Shown: piece by piece, positions 33,691 to 44,754 of the stretch
Layout: every line of letters begins with the position of its first letter
Numbering within the stretch: the stretch's first letter is position 1
Assembly (NCBI GenBank): GCA_018340375.1
Contig: JAFFJZ010000069.1
Location: 248,001 to 312,000 of the forward strand
Length of the DNA: 64,000 nt
DNA from: Gonatopus flavifemur
Lineage: Eukaryota; Arthropoda; Insecta; Hymenoptera; Dryinidae
Reading direction: 5' to 3'
Notes under the pieces: generated by a model
Seen by the model: the letters and a program-made list of their open reading frames with translations, nothing else
Databases searched by the model: none
What the model was told of the DNA's origin: nothing
Program-made: the position numbers and the translations under genes

Positions 33691-35091
33691 CCACTGATCT
33701 ACAGTATACACTGGATAGAGTATAGCTCGTCGAACGTGTTCCATTTCGCAAGCTATATACAGGATGTCCTAGATCAATGTGTCAACATTACCATGGCATA
33801 TTCTGCAAGCACAACATAGAAATGATTCACGTCATCCATGGATTCCACGTTGAGGCAACGTGCCTTATCGGTAACAGTGCTGTCCAAGTACACAATCATT
33901 TTCAAATGAACTGGTCAATATGAATCGGTCCAAGTCCCTGTGCAAGTGTCCTATTAATGAATATACACCAAAGATTTGAGTAGCTTTCTCCTCTTCAGAA
34001 ACGATTGAAGTATATATTTTTGAAAGTGTTACGGAGTGAGCGAGACCTTCATTTTTTTGTCGAGTCACCGCAACCTTTACCCGTCTTGGAGAAATTTGTG
34101 GATTGCATCGGTCCCGAGCGGTAAGGCCGATCAAGGAATTGGACAACGGGGGAATAAATGAAGATACGCAAGGTTCAAATTATTCAATATAATTTTTAGC
34201 ACATGTTGAATTTGTCTGTATAAATCCTCAAATTGATAACATATCTGCGGATATTTTCATTTATAACAAATCCTAAATCAATTACATTCAAGTAAAATGA
34301 TCTTGTGTATAATAAATTACACGTACAAGCTTATGAAGTGCTGGATTTAATGGGAAATAGTTCGACTCTAAAGCGCTTTTTAATATCTTTGTTTTACTCT
34401 ATACAATATGTGTATTTTCATTATATTTTATGTTTTGCAGTGAGAATTGGATAATTATGTGAGAAACAACATGATTTTGATATTTTTTTTGTAATGTACC
34501 AGTCATGTATTGAACTCGAATATGAATGATTTGGCTGCTGCCACGCCGCTAGTATCACCTTAATGTGATTGAGTTGGAAAAACACTGTTTCGATTACCTT
34601 TTCCATCAAACAATATTACACCCGTAGATCAACAACTCCATAAATATCAATTTACGCAGCTCCTAATATAAGTACAAGGTAGTTCTAAGGAAGAATCATA
34701 ACTGAAACAATGTTTCTTCATCTTGCTTACCTCGCTGTTTTGATTTGGCAGGATGGAAAATTAGTTACCTAGGAATAATGTATACGTGAAAAAATACCTT
34801 ATACGGCTCTTAACTGCATATACGATGCACAAAACCCGTCAATTCTGAACGAAATATATTTGTAAGAATTTTTTATTCAATGCCCTAAGACGACACAACA
34901 AGCTCTTCAGGTGAATGTTGCATTTACTTTAGTTTAATATGCGTTTTGTAAAGGTTCTTGGAACGTTCGAATACTCATAAATTTGATCTACGTCTATAAG
35001 GCGATCTTTGAGGCCTCGGGTTTTACTATTCGGATTTCAAGTGGTTGGAGAACCAGTCAAAGTCTGATAAATAGTATCTACGTACAACTTA
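33691..35091. other. 1.4-kb interior segment without a recognised gene
   Basis: AT-rich. A minus-strand frame at 33865-34146 is open for 93 codons but resembles no family and starts in a region that looks like repeat DNA. It also contains the lone TTAA-family end at 34526-34563. Confidence 0.4.
34526..34559 (-). mobile_element. solo end of the 13140-13922 TTAA element family
   Basis: GATTTGGCTGCTGCCACGCC then GCTAGTATCACC, followed by TTAA (34560-34563). This matches the right TIR of the element at 13140-13922 with few changes. The other end was not found, so it is probably truncated. Confidence 0.7.
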
Positions 35092-35567
35092 CTCATAGAG
35101 CACCAGAAGAATTTCCTCCTGAGAACGAGAATAGAATTCTTAGAAAACTCTTTCTGAACTGATGAATTCGTAACGAGCTTCAAAAAAGTTCATTGTTTAA
35201 GAAATTAACCAATTTTCTAAAAATACTGGAAGAATTGTTTCAGTATTTTCAAAGAACTCGTTATCCCTCTGAAGGGAAAAAAAGATTTTTGAAATTTAAT
35301 CTCATTTTTGTAGGGATGAGGAGCTATGATTTGGAACAAGAAGAGGAACCAAAGTACATTCCTGATCATTGAAAAAGTTTCATTTGGTTAACTACAACGC
35401 ACAACGAAAAGTTGACCAAAATACCCGAAAATACGTGAGGTAACTGAGGGTTAATGTTCTAAACATTGAACTCATTCAGAGCTCTTTGTGAATTCATTAG
35501 TTCGAAAAAGGTTCTCAAAAAATTCTTTTCTTGTTCTTGACAGAGCATTATTCGTGTGCTATATGGG
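35092..35567. mobile_element. CCCA-ended element, TA/TA flanks
   Basis: The left end is CTCATAGAGCACCAGAAGAA and the right end the complement of CCCATATAGCACACGAA, with TA on both sides. The interior carries AGAATTCTT, GAACTC and AAGAGTTC-type words. 476 bp. Its right TA also serves as the left flank of the next element. Confidence 0.7.
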
Positions 35568-35569
35568 TA

Positions 35570-36371
35570 CCGTAAAACGGGGTGAACAGGGTCATTTTAA
35601 GGTAAATAGGATCACCCAGAAAAGATGTTGAATGAACTAATCATGTGATTAATAGAATTGTTGAATGCTTACTATCTAACACTTTTATCCTTTGAAAAAT
35701 CAGTTCAGAACTTATTCAACATTTTTTCCGTCGCTTGATCAGGGGTGAACTGACACCTTCAGAAGGGCGGTGGAATTGACACAGCGAGGGCGCCGACTCT
35801 ATAAAACCAGAAACGTAACAGGGCGCCGAGAATATATTCTATATATTGAAGAGAAGGGCGCACCGGAAAATCTCCCGGTGTCCCGACGGGTCAGTCCACC
35901 CCTGCACGGAAAAAACAAATCATGTTGAAAGACAGTGCTACCTATCGTCACAAAACTCAATGCTAGTCTGCATTGTAAAATGACATGGTTGCCTCGTGTT
36001 GTATGATGGGCGTGCACCGTCTTTTACGATGTATATACACATGGTACTATACCATGCTCGCACGCCGATCCGAAGTGTTTGCAGATTGTTTTTCGGTGCA
36101 TGAAAACAACAGTGTTTGGACAGTGTCGAGATGACTTGTGTTCATGCACCGAAAAACAACGTGCAAACACTTCGGATCGGCGTGCGAGCATAGTATAGTA
36201 TCATGTGTATATACACCGTGAAAAACGGTGCGCGCGCACCATACAATACGAGGCAACCATGTCATTTTACAATGCAGACTAGTATTGAGTTTTGTGGCGA
36301 TAGGTAGCACTGTCTTTCAACGTGATTTGTTTTTTTCGTGTGCGCGTGATCCCATTCACCCCGTTTGATGG
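35570..36371. mobile_element. AAACGGGGTGAA-ended element, TA flanks
   Basis: The ends CCGTAAAACGGGGTGAAC and the complement of CCATCAAACGGGGTGAAT are bounded by TA (35568-35569, 36372-36373). A younger palindrome (35905-36340) occupies the middle. Non-coding. Confidence 0.7.
35905..36340. mobile_element. CACGGAAAAAAC-ended palindromic MITE
   Basis: Arms of about 205 bp run from CACGGAAAAAACAAATCATG to its complement at 36340. The apex is near 36125 and includes TTTTTCGGTGCATGAA and its mirror. Nested in the preceding element. Related by its end sequence to the CACGGAAAG family at 13187 and 41993. Confidence 0.8.
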
Positions 36372-36373
36372 TA

Positions 36374-37002
36374 CGAACTTCATAGTATTGGAGATCCCCT
36401 TTGGGAAATTTTACTCCATTTTGGCCAAAACACTTCATTTTTCCGCCAAAAAATTGTAGAAAAAATAACACGTTTTGGTCAGAATGAAGTGAATTTCCTC
36501 AAGGGCCATATATTCCAGAGAAAATACTATATGGTCAGAAGTTTTTTGTTCAATACTATTCAGATTTCATAGCATGAATAATCAATCGAATTTCGACAAA
36601 AAACATTCTCAAATATCTTATCCAAACTGTATATCGCAGTATAGAAAACCGGTCAATTCCGGACAAAATATTTTTGATAATATTTTTTGTTTGATCTCAC
36701 TCGGACTTCACAGGCCGAAAGACCAGTCACAATCCGACGGAAAATATCCTCGAATATCTTATCCAAGCTGTATCTTGCAGTATGAACAACCGGTCGATTT
36801 CGGACAAAATATTTTTTGCCTGATTTCACACGCCGAAAAACCAGTCACTCTCCGCCCGAAAAAATCATCGGGTATTTCATGCAGTTTCTATTTGATTCAC
36901 ACAGCATGTCAAACCGGAGAAAAACTATCACAAAATATTTTGTCAGTATCGCCTGGAATTGTACGGAACAAAAACTGACTGAGAACCTGACAAAAAATTT
37001 TT
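36374..37002. repeat. diverged internal repeats (CCGGTC / GGACAAAATATTTT)
   Basis: Two or three diverged units of about 160 bp share AATATCTTATCCAA(A/G)CTGTAT, CAACCGGTC, GGACAAAATATTTTT and CCAGTCAC (starting about 36590, 36750 and 36830). The open frame across them is explained by the repeat and has no domain. Confidence 0.5.
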
Positions 37003-37033
37003 TGTCTGGAACTGTCGGACATTTGGAGTAGGG

Positions 37034-37239
37034 GTGAAAGGCAACCCTGTTTCGGAGTTCGCATCAACCAGGAACACTTGGCGTGGCCGATGGTAGAAGT
37101 TTTTAGCCTTTATTATATACAAATGAATTTATATAGAACATTAAACAAGAAATTTAAATGATATAATTTTATAAAATCTTCTTCGGCCACGTCAAGTGTT
37201 CCTGGTTGATGCGAATTCCGAAACAGGGTTGCCTTTCAC
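37034..37239. mobile_element. palindromic MITE, GTGAAAGGCAACCC ends
   Basis: The ends GTGAAAGGCAACCCTGTTTC and its complement are about 65 bp long, with an AT-rich loop. The left arm of the 7-kb structure is empty at this point, which proves insertion. A TSD could not be fixed. Confidence 0.85.
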
Positions 37240-37372
37240 ATCTGTTTTTTTAATGGTATATTTATTATATCAAGTAATCTTCCGGAAAGAGTGAAGTATT
37301 TTTTTCAAGGATTTTTTTTCAAGTGTTATTGTGAAACGTTTGTATGGTTCTTGGGATTTGACGTTATTTTTT

Positions 37373-37587
37373 ATGTTGCTGAAGTTTGAATCGTTTATTG
37401 AAACGAATTCGTAAACTACTAGCGACTTATTCAGCTGTTAAAGGCGCGAAATCTTGTAGTATATCCTTCAAACGATGTTTTTCATTCCGAGGAATTAATT
37501 TGAGAAGAGGAATAATGATAAATCATCATATTTTGTGAATTTAAATTTTCGTTTCGTTTCTATAAACGATTCAAACTTCAGCAATAT
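37373..37587. mobile_element. MITE with GTTGCTGAAG termini, copy 2
   Basis: Same inverted ends as 1270-1483. The flanking 9-mers are TTATTTTTT (37364-37372) and TTATTCTTT (37588-37596). The uninterrupted left arm contains a single TTATTTTTT at the matching place, which confirms a 9-bp duplication with one later change. Confidence 0.92.
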
Positions 37588-37825
37588 TTATTCTTTACTG
37601 TGTTGGAGTTTTTAGGGGTTTTTGTGAGACATTTGTATGTTTTGTGGAATGCTACTTTTTTTTCACTTTTTTGTATCTATATACGGGCAGAACGATACGC
37701 TTGTTTTATTTATTCTTTTAATACAATAATGCTTTTTTGAAAATCATAAATTACCTTCAATACAGTTTAAACAAACTGAAGTTACAATATACCAAAAATC
37801 TTTCACATATCCTTTGGATAACCAA

Positions 37826-38920
37826 CCCAGCCAACCATGGATTGGTTCCAATCATTGGTCAATTTGATTGATTCCAATGACATTTGCTAATAATTGATCA
37901 TTTATTTGGGAATTATGTAGGATCTTTATGCGCATGTCCATTCATTGGATAATGATTGATCGAAAATTGATCATTTCTGACGGGCCAATTGTTGGTCGCT
38001 AATGCGGACATAGAACAGGACAATTATTGATCAATCTCGTGGTCCATAGAATTGACCAAAAATTGATCATTCAACATACGTCGATAATCAACAATCTGGA
38101 AATGTAAAACATCACTCATTTTCTATCGGTATTAATATGGAATTTGGCATTGATCATGTCATGTTAATAGGATAGAATTATTTATTATGTATTGTTTATT
38201 AGAAAAAATTGTTGTGGTTTATCGTTTCATTCACCCCCGTCGTATCAGTGATCGCAACTTATTCGGATTTTATATTATTCGTGGCGCGGTGAAATTGTCG
38301 CGATGAATTGAGGTTATTCATAACCTCAATTTCGGTTTGAATTTCAATTTCCGAGCATGGATGCAATTTCCTATTATTATTATGAGTCAGTGAACCGATT
38401 GAACTCCATTCCAATCAAAAAGTGTGGTTTCGGGTTATAATTTCTATTTCAATTAGCAATACGCAAATTGCGGATAATTATATATTATAATGTTGAATGA
38501 ACAGATTCAGTTTCACAATGCCTTCATCACAGTTTTGAAATGGAAGAATTAAAAACAAATGTTCAAAAAATTTGAACAAAATTCTTTCACACTGAAGTTA
38601 TGATATTAGTATTTTAAAGTGATTCAAAGTTTCACAGTATATATCAATCAATAACAAGTCAACTTTCGATCATTTTCAAACCAAAATAATTGTCCAATAA
38701 TTGCCAAATTATGGGTCACATTATTTCACAGCTGATGGCAGCACCTATGCCCATGCCATTGACCAAAGATTGCCCTGCAATTGGGAAATCCAATGGTCCA
38801 CTGAAATTGATCAATTATTGGTCGCCAATGCGGACACAAAAATGGACAAATATTGATCAATCCCATCCAATCTTATTGGATAATAATTGACCAGTTATTT
38901 ATCAGCTTTGGCTAGCTGGG
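37826..38920. mobile_element. CCCA-ended element, AA/AA flanks, TTGATCA motif array
   Basis: The ends CCCAGCCAACC and the complement of CCCAGCTAGCCAAAGC are flanked by AA on both sides (37824-37825, 38921-38922). The left arm of the 7-kb structure has a single AA at this position, so the 2-bp duplication is directly demonstrated. Both ends are crowded with TTGATCA, ATTGGTC and CCAAT words. The 1-kb middle is AT-rich with no gene. Confidence 0.9.
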
Positions 38921-39048
38921 AATGTACTTGGTCGCTCATATTGATTTTATATCTTTTTTTCTCAGATGGAGCATATCCTTTTATATCCCCTCGAAATTCT
39001 GAATGCAGTGAAATTTTCCTTTAGAATGTGTTTTTAGATTTTGTTTCT

Positions 39049-39150
39049 AGGCACGTGCGAATGAGATGAGATGTTACCAAAACTTTCTCGGAATTATAGA
39101 ATTCGGATCAGCGATTTTTCGGACCAACACGTGTTTACCAAAATGACTGA
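39049..39150. repeat. half copy of the GGTAAACACCCG MITE family
   Basis: CACGTGCGAATGAGATGAGA, TGTTACCAAAACTTTCTCGG and CGGACCAACACGTGTTTACC match the second half of the elements at 47885-48108 and 49655-49862, with substitutions. The first half is absent. Confidence 0.65.
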
Positions 39151-39582
39151 ATTCACGTCCACCATCTTGAATTTGAGTTTTGACTCCAGCATCGGACTCA
39201 GCGCCCTCGAAAACCTCTAGAACCCATGTTTCATATGAATCTCACAACAAATGCAAAGATGACCAAATTCACTTTCGCCATATTAGATCCGGCATCTCGA
39301 GTTCGTTTTCTGACGTCAGATTTGAATCCAGCACTCTCGAAAACTCCAGACTCATGTTTTATATGAATCTGTGCATAAATGCAAAGTGACTGAGTTCACG
39401 TGCGCCATCTTGAATTAGAGTTTTGAGTCGAGAATCGGATTCAGCATCCTCGAAAACCCCTATCACCGTGATGCGCAAGGGTCAACCATTGACCGATTAC
39501 AATTTTCTTCATTTTGTTCTGTTTGTCATCGCAAAACGCGAGGGCGTTCCAGAACTTTTTTTTGGGAAGAGTCTACGTTATA
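39151..39582. repeat. three diverged tandem units of about 120 bp
   Basis: Units share CGTGCGCCATCTTGAATT/TTCACTTTCGCCATATTAGA, GAGTTTTGA, AGCACTCTCGAAAAC-type and ATGTTTTATATGAATCT segments. No gene. Followed by a TA microsatellite. Confidence 0.5.
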
Positions 39583-39610
39583 GAAGTATATATATATATA
39601 TATATATATA
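39583..39610. repeat. TA microsatellite
   Basis: Uninterrupted AT/TA dinucleotides. The Tc1/mariner element at 39611 inserted into this tract, which continues on its far side (41650-41700). Confidence 0.9.
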
Positions 39611-41646
39611 CAGGGTGGGGCATTTAAAGTGTCGCGGGCGTTTTTTCCAAAAATAAAGTGAGATACGAGAAAATTTTTCGGACAAAAGTTGTAGGGTACC
39701 GAGGGGGACATCCGATGGTGGCCTTGGCTTTGACCTCAAATCTCATCTTCAAGGGCATTCTGAGATCAACTCTTGTTTTTTAAATAGCATCTCATATTTT
39801 TTACTGCAGATTTGGATTCTAGGTCAAAAACCAAGCAACTTTTGTCTGAACCATTTTCCTGAAATCCGCAAAAATGGCGCCCTAATCGATATTGTTCCAT
39901 TTTGAATCTGACATTCGAATAACTCGAAAACGAGGGGCCTTGCAAAAGAATGTTTCGTACAAAAGTTGTCAATACACAACACATTTCAATCGTCTACATT
40001 ACCACCATTCAGAGCTCACGCGATGTAAACAAACAACGGGGTTCAGTGAAAATTCACGATTTTGAAAGTCAGTTTGTCAGTTACATTTGATTATTACTTG
40101 GTTTATGACAAATTGAAAATCATGGATATCCGATACACGGTTTCTGAACAGATCGATATGATCTACATTTACGGTGAAGTGCATAAGAACCCCAGACAAG
40201 CATATGACTTGTATGCAGAACGATTTCCTGAAAGAACAACGCCATCAATTAGGTATTTTCAACGCATTACAAAATTATTCTCAGAAACGGGAAGTGTTTC
40301 AAGTGTTACAAGGGAAAAACGACATCGAATGAGAACTGTCAGCGGAGAAAATGCGGAAGTTAATGTACTAGCTGCAGTAGCCAATAATCCACACGTGAGC
40401 TCTCGTGAAATTGAACTCCATTCGGGAATTTCTCGAAGAAGTGTTCTTCGAATACTGAAACGTCACAAATTCCATCCGTATCACATTTGTTTGCATCAAG
40501 ACCTTCACGGTGATGATTTCGAAAATCGTGTACAGTTTTGTCGATGGGGTCTAGCGCAAATGCACAATAACAACTTCATCAACATATTATTTTCTGATGA
40601 GTCGACGTTCACCAATCATGGTCAAGTAAATCGACATAATATGCATTACTGGGCGACAGAAAATCCAAGATGGTTACGTCAAGTAGAGCATCAAAGACAG
40701 TGGGCTGTGAATGTTTGGTGTGGTATTTTTTGATCTCGAGTAATTGGACCGTACTTCATTGCAGATACGCTAAATGGAGAGAAGTACAGACATTTCTTAG
40801 ATCAAGTACTTCCAACATCACTTGAAGACATACCTATTCAGGAACGATTGAATATGTGGTATCAACACGATGGTTGTCCATCCCATTATGCAGTCACAGC
40901 TCGAGGAATATTGGACAGAGATTATCCTGGACGATGAATAGGACGTCGTGGACCAGTTCATTGGCCTGCCCGTTCTCCGGATCTTACTTCTCCAGATTTT
41001 TTTTATGGGGATACATAAAAGATACAATTTATCAACAAGCACCGACTACACCTGAGAATATGCGTCAACGAATCATCAATGCATGCGCGAGCATCAATGA
41101 AGATATTTTAGCACGAGTTCAGCAATCTTTTGTAAAACGTTTTGAAATGTGTATTGAAGTCGAAGGCCATCATTTTGAGCATCTACTGCATTAAAATTAT
41201 CCAAGTGATGTAGACGATTGAAATGTGTTGTGTTTCGTCTGTTATACCCCATCACCTCCGTTTCAGTTCAAGGGGTCCCCCTTGGAATCAGACAACTTTT
41301 TTCCGAAACATTCTCCTCCAAGACCCTTCGTTTTCGAGTTATTCTAATGTCAGATTCAGTATGGAACAATATCGATTAGAGCGCCATCTTTGCGGATTTC
41401 AGGAAAATGGTTCAGACAAAAGTTTCTTGGTTTTTGACCTAGAATCCAAATCTGCAGTAAAAAATATGAGATGCTATTTAAAAACAAGAGTTGACCTCAG
41501 AATGCCCTTGAAGATGCGATTTGAGGTCACAGCCAAGGCCACCATCGGATGTCCCCCTCGATACCCTACAATTTTTGTGCGAAAAATTTTCTCGTATCTC
41601 ATTTTATTTTTGGAAAAAACGCCCGCGACACTTTAAATGCCCCACC

Positions 41647-41649
<3 letters not shown>
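39611..41649 (+). mobile_element. Tc1/mariner-superfamily element with ~390-bp TIRs (DD41D)
   Basis: Starts CAGGGTGGGGCATTTAAAGT. The other end is the complement, with the last base changed. Flanked by TA within a TA microsatellite. The inverted repeats extend about 350 bp and, after a small gap on the right, on to about 40003/41209. They contain GAGATACGAGAAAATTTT and GCAGTAAAAAATATGAGATG-type blocks. 2039 bp with a broken transposase. Such long TIRs are unusual for this superfamily. Confidence 0.9.
40122..41194 (+). pseudogene. DD41D transposase, two stops and one frameshift
   Basis: From ATG 40122 (MDIRYTVSEQIDMI) the frame shows a helix-turn-helix N-terminus (VSSREIELHSGISRRSVLRIL). The catalytic domain follows: LFSDESTFTNHGQVNRHN (first Asp) and, after a TGA at 40731-40733, YQHDGCPSHY (second Asp). 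A second TGA lies at 40936-40938, then RSPDLTSPDFFLWGY (third acidic residue) after a lost base in a T run near 41000. Forty-one residues lie between the second and third catalytic Asp, placing it in the DD41D (rosa-like) group. It ends at 41194. A non-functional copy. Confidence 0.9.
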
Positions 41650-41692
<43 letters not shown>

Positions 41693-41992
41693 CATATATA
41701 TAAAAAGAGAAAAATTATTGATTTTAGGGAGGGGGATTCCAGACCCCCTGGACCCCCCCTGGATACGTCCTTGGCAAAACGCAACTGTCTCGCACTATAA
41801 CATTCCGAATTTCTAAAATTTTCCACCTACCCTATTATGCATTTCCTACCAGTACAGTTGTTCCAGCACTACTGGAGCAAAAACTTCATCTGTTCATATA
41901 TGTGAGAAAAACCAACAAAACAAATAACGAAACATTGCCACATAGATCCTATTTAGTTGTGCCTGTATGGCTGTGCTAACTGAACGCACTTA
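41650..41992. other. TA microsatellite remainder and unassigned DNA
   Basis: The TA tract continues to about 41700, followed by sequence with a GGACCCCCCCTGG block and no recognised gene or exon. Confidence 0.4.
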
Positions 41993-42465
41993 CACGGAAA
42001 GAACTCTGGAGATACCGTAGTATGTGAGCCCGTCGCACTATAGTAGCTTGGCTGCCCACATACGAGCGTAGTGCCGCTGTGTACCAAAGTTGATTCGACA
42101 GTCAGCCAATGTGGTATGACGAAGCGCCGAACTGAATTTGCTCCTGAGCCATACCATCGTGGTATTACACGGGAGCAAATTCAGTTCGGCGCTTCGTCAT
42201 ACCACATTGGCTGACTGTCGAATCAACTTTGGTACACAGCGGCACTACGCTCGTATATGGGCAGCCAAGCTACTATAGTGCGACGGGCTCACATAAGCTA
42301 AGTTCGTTTACCGATGTCCCAAGTTACCCCAACTCGCTCCAAGTATTTTGGATTCGCTACTTCCAGTTTAAGCAACGAAATGATTGGTTTGGTACAAGTT
42401 GGAGCAACTCAGGGCACGTAGAACGAACGAACCTATACTACGGTAGCTCCAGAGTTCTTTCCGTG
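41993..42465. mobile_element. CACGGAAAG-ended palindromic MITE, copy 2 (in an intron)
   Basis: Ends CACGGAAAGAACTCTGGA(G/T) with TA flanks. The arms match copy 1 (13187-13764), but the apex is the simple form. One arm is interrupted by the 140-bp element at 42296-42435. It lies about 150 bp upstream of a rush/PLEKHF exon, probably in that gene's intron. Confidence 0.88.
42296..42435. mobile_element. AGCTAAGTTCG...CGAACCTA MITE
   Basis: Inserted in the palindromic MITE. The equivalent place in copy 1 of the host MITE reads straight through (GCATACTACGG), showing a TA duplication. The ends TAAGTTCGTT and TAGGTTCGTTCG form imperfect TIRs. A second complete copy lies reversed at 51022-51160, and a diverged one at 4841-4969. 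Confidence 0.85.
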
Positions 42466-42611
42466 TAGGAATATTCAAGCTTCCAACAATGTCTACCAAT
42501 ATGCTGAATCAACATAATGACCTCAACCTGTCGTATATAAACATTTTTCACATTTTTGACATTGATGTAAAATGAAAAAAGACGTACATAAATACATATA
42601 TTTTCTTACAG

Positions 42612-43163
42612 GTGGTAAAAAACCAGTTGAAACTCACGCAGCCGTTTGGGTACCGGACAATGAAGCCACGATTTGTATGCATTGCAATAAAACACAGTTC
42701 ACAGTTCTAATAAGAAGGGTGAGTGATCATAAGTATAATTGAAACGTATCTTACTAAATATCATTTAAATTCGATGTGCTATAAAGGACATATATTTAGC
42801 ATCACTGCAGACAATGCGGAGCGGTTGTATGCGGTCCTTGTAGCAATAAAAAGTTGTTGTTACCTGGACAAGGGAACGGAAAAGCCGTGAGAGTTTGTTT
42901 ACAATGCTATGATGCTGCTAGTAAAGTAAAAGCCTTGTCTCAAACTGCTGTCGACAATGCAAATAACAAGGATCAACGAAATTCCGCGGACAGTTCTGGG
43001 GGTGACAGTTCAGGAGACGACGAGGAAGGAAATAAAGAAGAAAAACATGACGAGGCGAGTATTTTTTTCTTTCACGTTCTTCATTATTCTCTTTGCAGAA
43101 CAAGAAAAATAATCCAGTTTTTTTGCATTGCAGCCTAAATTTTACCCTACAATGTCGTCATGA
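42612..43163 (+). CDS. rush: PLEKHF/phafin (rush) orthologue, FYVE-encoding 3' exons
   Basis: Exons 42612-42718, 42800-43054 and 43134-43163. The first starts mid-codon after a good acceptor and reads [24 protein letters not shown], split at ...IRR by GT-AG. The second opens [14 protein letters not shown] and continues to [11 protein letters not shown], then an acidic serine stretch. This supplies the WxxD, RR/HHCR and RVC signatures and four Cys pairs of a PI3P-binding FYVE finger. The last exon gives PKFYPTMSS and a stop. Joining HDE to PKFY requires a GC-AG intron (GAG|GCGAGT, 43055-43133). The family is a PH-FYVE endosomal protein (Drosophila Rush, endosome traffic). The PH exons must lie further upstream; none was found in the window. 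Other C-terminal splicing, such as the GT at 43059, gives no comparable ending. Confidence 0.92.
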
Positions 43164-44754
43164 AATCTACTGTAAAATATATACATACATATACCACAAT
43201 TAACATAGAGGAAAGATACATAAATATTTTTCAAATAACTATTTTTGAGAATTCGAATTGACTGTTAATGGATTTTCATATTTGGTCAATGAACTTTAAT
43301 ATTGTATACAAATTTTTTTAAAATGAATTACCATTCTTTTTTTTTCAATTCCAATAAGGCTGAATACACGACACGATCATTGTTGTTTCAAAGAATAATT
43401 TCAACCTTGTCAACTTCTTTTCATGTGATGAATGATTCACATAGATATTTCTATATAAATATTATATATAAATTTAAAAAATTATGCATATATATATTTA
43501 TATACATGGGAGTTCAATGATTCTTCACATCACGTTGCTTGTAACGCTGAAAGCAAAAAAAGGCTGAGTACTAATTTTATCAAATTGACATATGAATTTT
43601 TTATTGAAAATGTATATCAACAATATTTTTGGTTCAAGTGAATGCATTTTTTCAATCATTTTTTTATTATTGTATCTTTATGTATATAGAGCGACTTTGA
43701 CTCGGATTTCAGAGGAAGAACTTTTCAAATGATCAAAAGTTTGAAATATTCAAAGTTTCGAGTTGACAAAGTTCAAAAACAAAAAAAGAATATGCCACTC
43801 CGTGCCTTTCTAAATAAACAGCGGTTACATTTTTTACTTTTTATTAAATACCCCGCCCATTTTCCTATGTTGTTCTGTAACGTATAACATTGTTCTTTTC
43901 ACTTATCGCTTATGAGCAAGAAAGGCAAAAACGTAAACGCTGTATACGCTATAGAACATGATAAGAGAAACTTGTATACATTTGAATATATATGTATTAT
44001 ATATATGCATATAGATCTGAAGCTTGTTGATGATGCAAAAGAAAAAACTTTCACTGCTACAATCAATTTTGTGGTGTTGTTTTTTAAACCCTTGTACGAT
44101 AATATCATTTTGAAACATAACGAAGGAAAGCAAAGAATAACGAGGCGATACCTGAGTACAATGATATATTGTAACAATTGATTATGAGCAACTTATTTTA
44201 GAATAATCAGAAAAGAATCTTCGATTTTTTGATAATGAAAGAAATGTAAGCCAACAAAAAGAGATATATGTAATGTTAAATTTATAAGTGTTAAACACTT
44301 ATTACAAGAAACATTTTTTTTATAACATGATATTAATTATAACGATAATCTAATTGTTTATAATCATCTTTGTATAATGTTATTTAAAATTCATATTTTG
44401 CATCCAAAACCAAGTGTCTGTTCATTGAAAATCGATAAAATTGAAAAACAAAGAAATAAAATACTTGTTGGAATTTTTGTGAAAATAAAGCAGTATTTTT
44501 CTCAAAAAATAATTGACAGATATTTTTGATCATTTAAGATTTTATTACGTAATTTAAAAAATTAATTGTCCGATATTTATGGGGGAGAAGAATGATGAAA
44601 GAAGACTAGACAGTATTCTTGCTATTTTCATAGGAAAAAAGATACTTCCTTCGAGGATTATACCATACATTTAAGTATTTTGAAATCAATCAGTACTTCA
44701 AGAAAGCACTGACTTTTCAGGTCAAATGCAGGTTGATTGTATGTAAATTCATTA
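43164..44754. other. 3' flank of the rush orthologue
   Basis: AT-rich sequence without coding motifs. It probably includes the 3' UTR, as several AATAAA hexamers occur (for example near 44455 and 44485). No other exon recognised. Confidence 0.5.

Larger units (their letters stand above)
37003..39048. repeat. right inverted arm of the 7-kb structure with three insertions
   Basis: Reverse complement of 32071-32600, interrupted at 37034-37239, 37373-37587 and 37826-38920. Removing these leaves about 530 bp, the length of the left arm, so each insertion is later than the arm duplication. At its outer end (39049 onward) lies part of another repeat family. Confidence 0.85.

Noticed and set aside
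33223..33744. 173-codon minus-strand frame with repeated 75-residue blocks
   Set aside because: Produced by a ~225-bp tandem repeat whose period is near a multiple of three; no domain and no conservation signal visible.
33865..34146. 93-codon minus-strand frame
   Set aside because: No recognisable motif and no splice or element context.
36574..36978. 134-codon plus-strand frame
   Set aside because: Spans diverged tandem blocks; the amino-acid repeats mirror the DNA repeats and match no family.
41820..42600. Search for a PH-domain exon upstream of the FYVE exons
   Set aside because: No frame with PH-like sequence or a phase-1 donor fitting the 42612 acceptor was found; the space is filled by MITEs.
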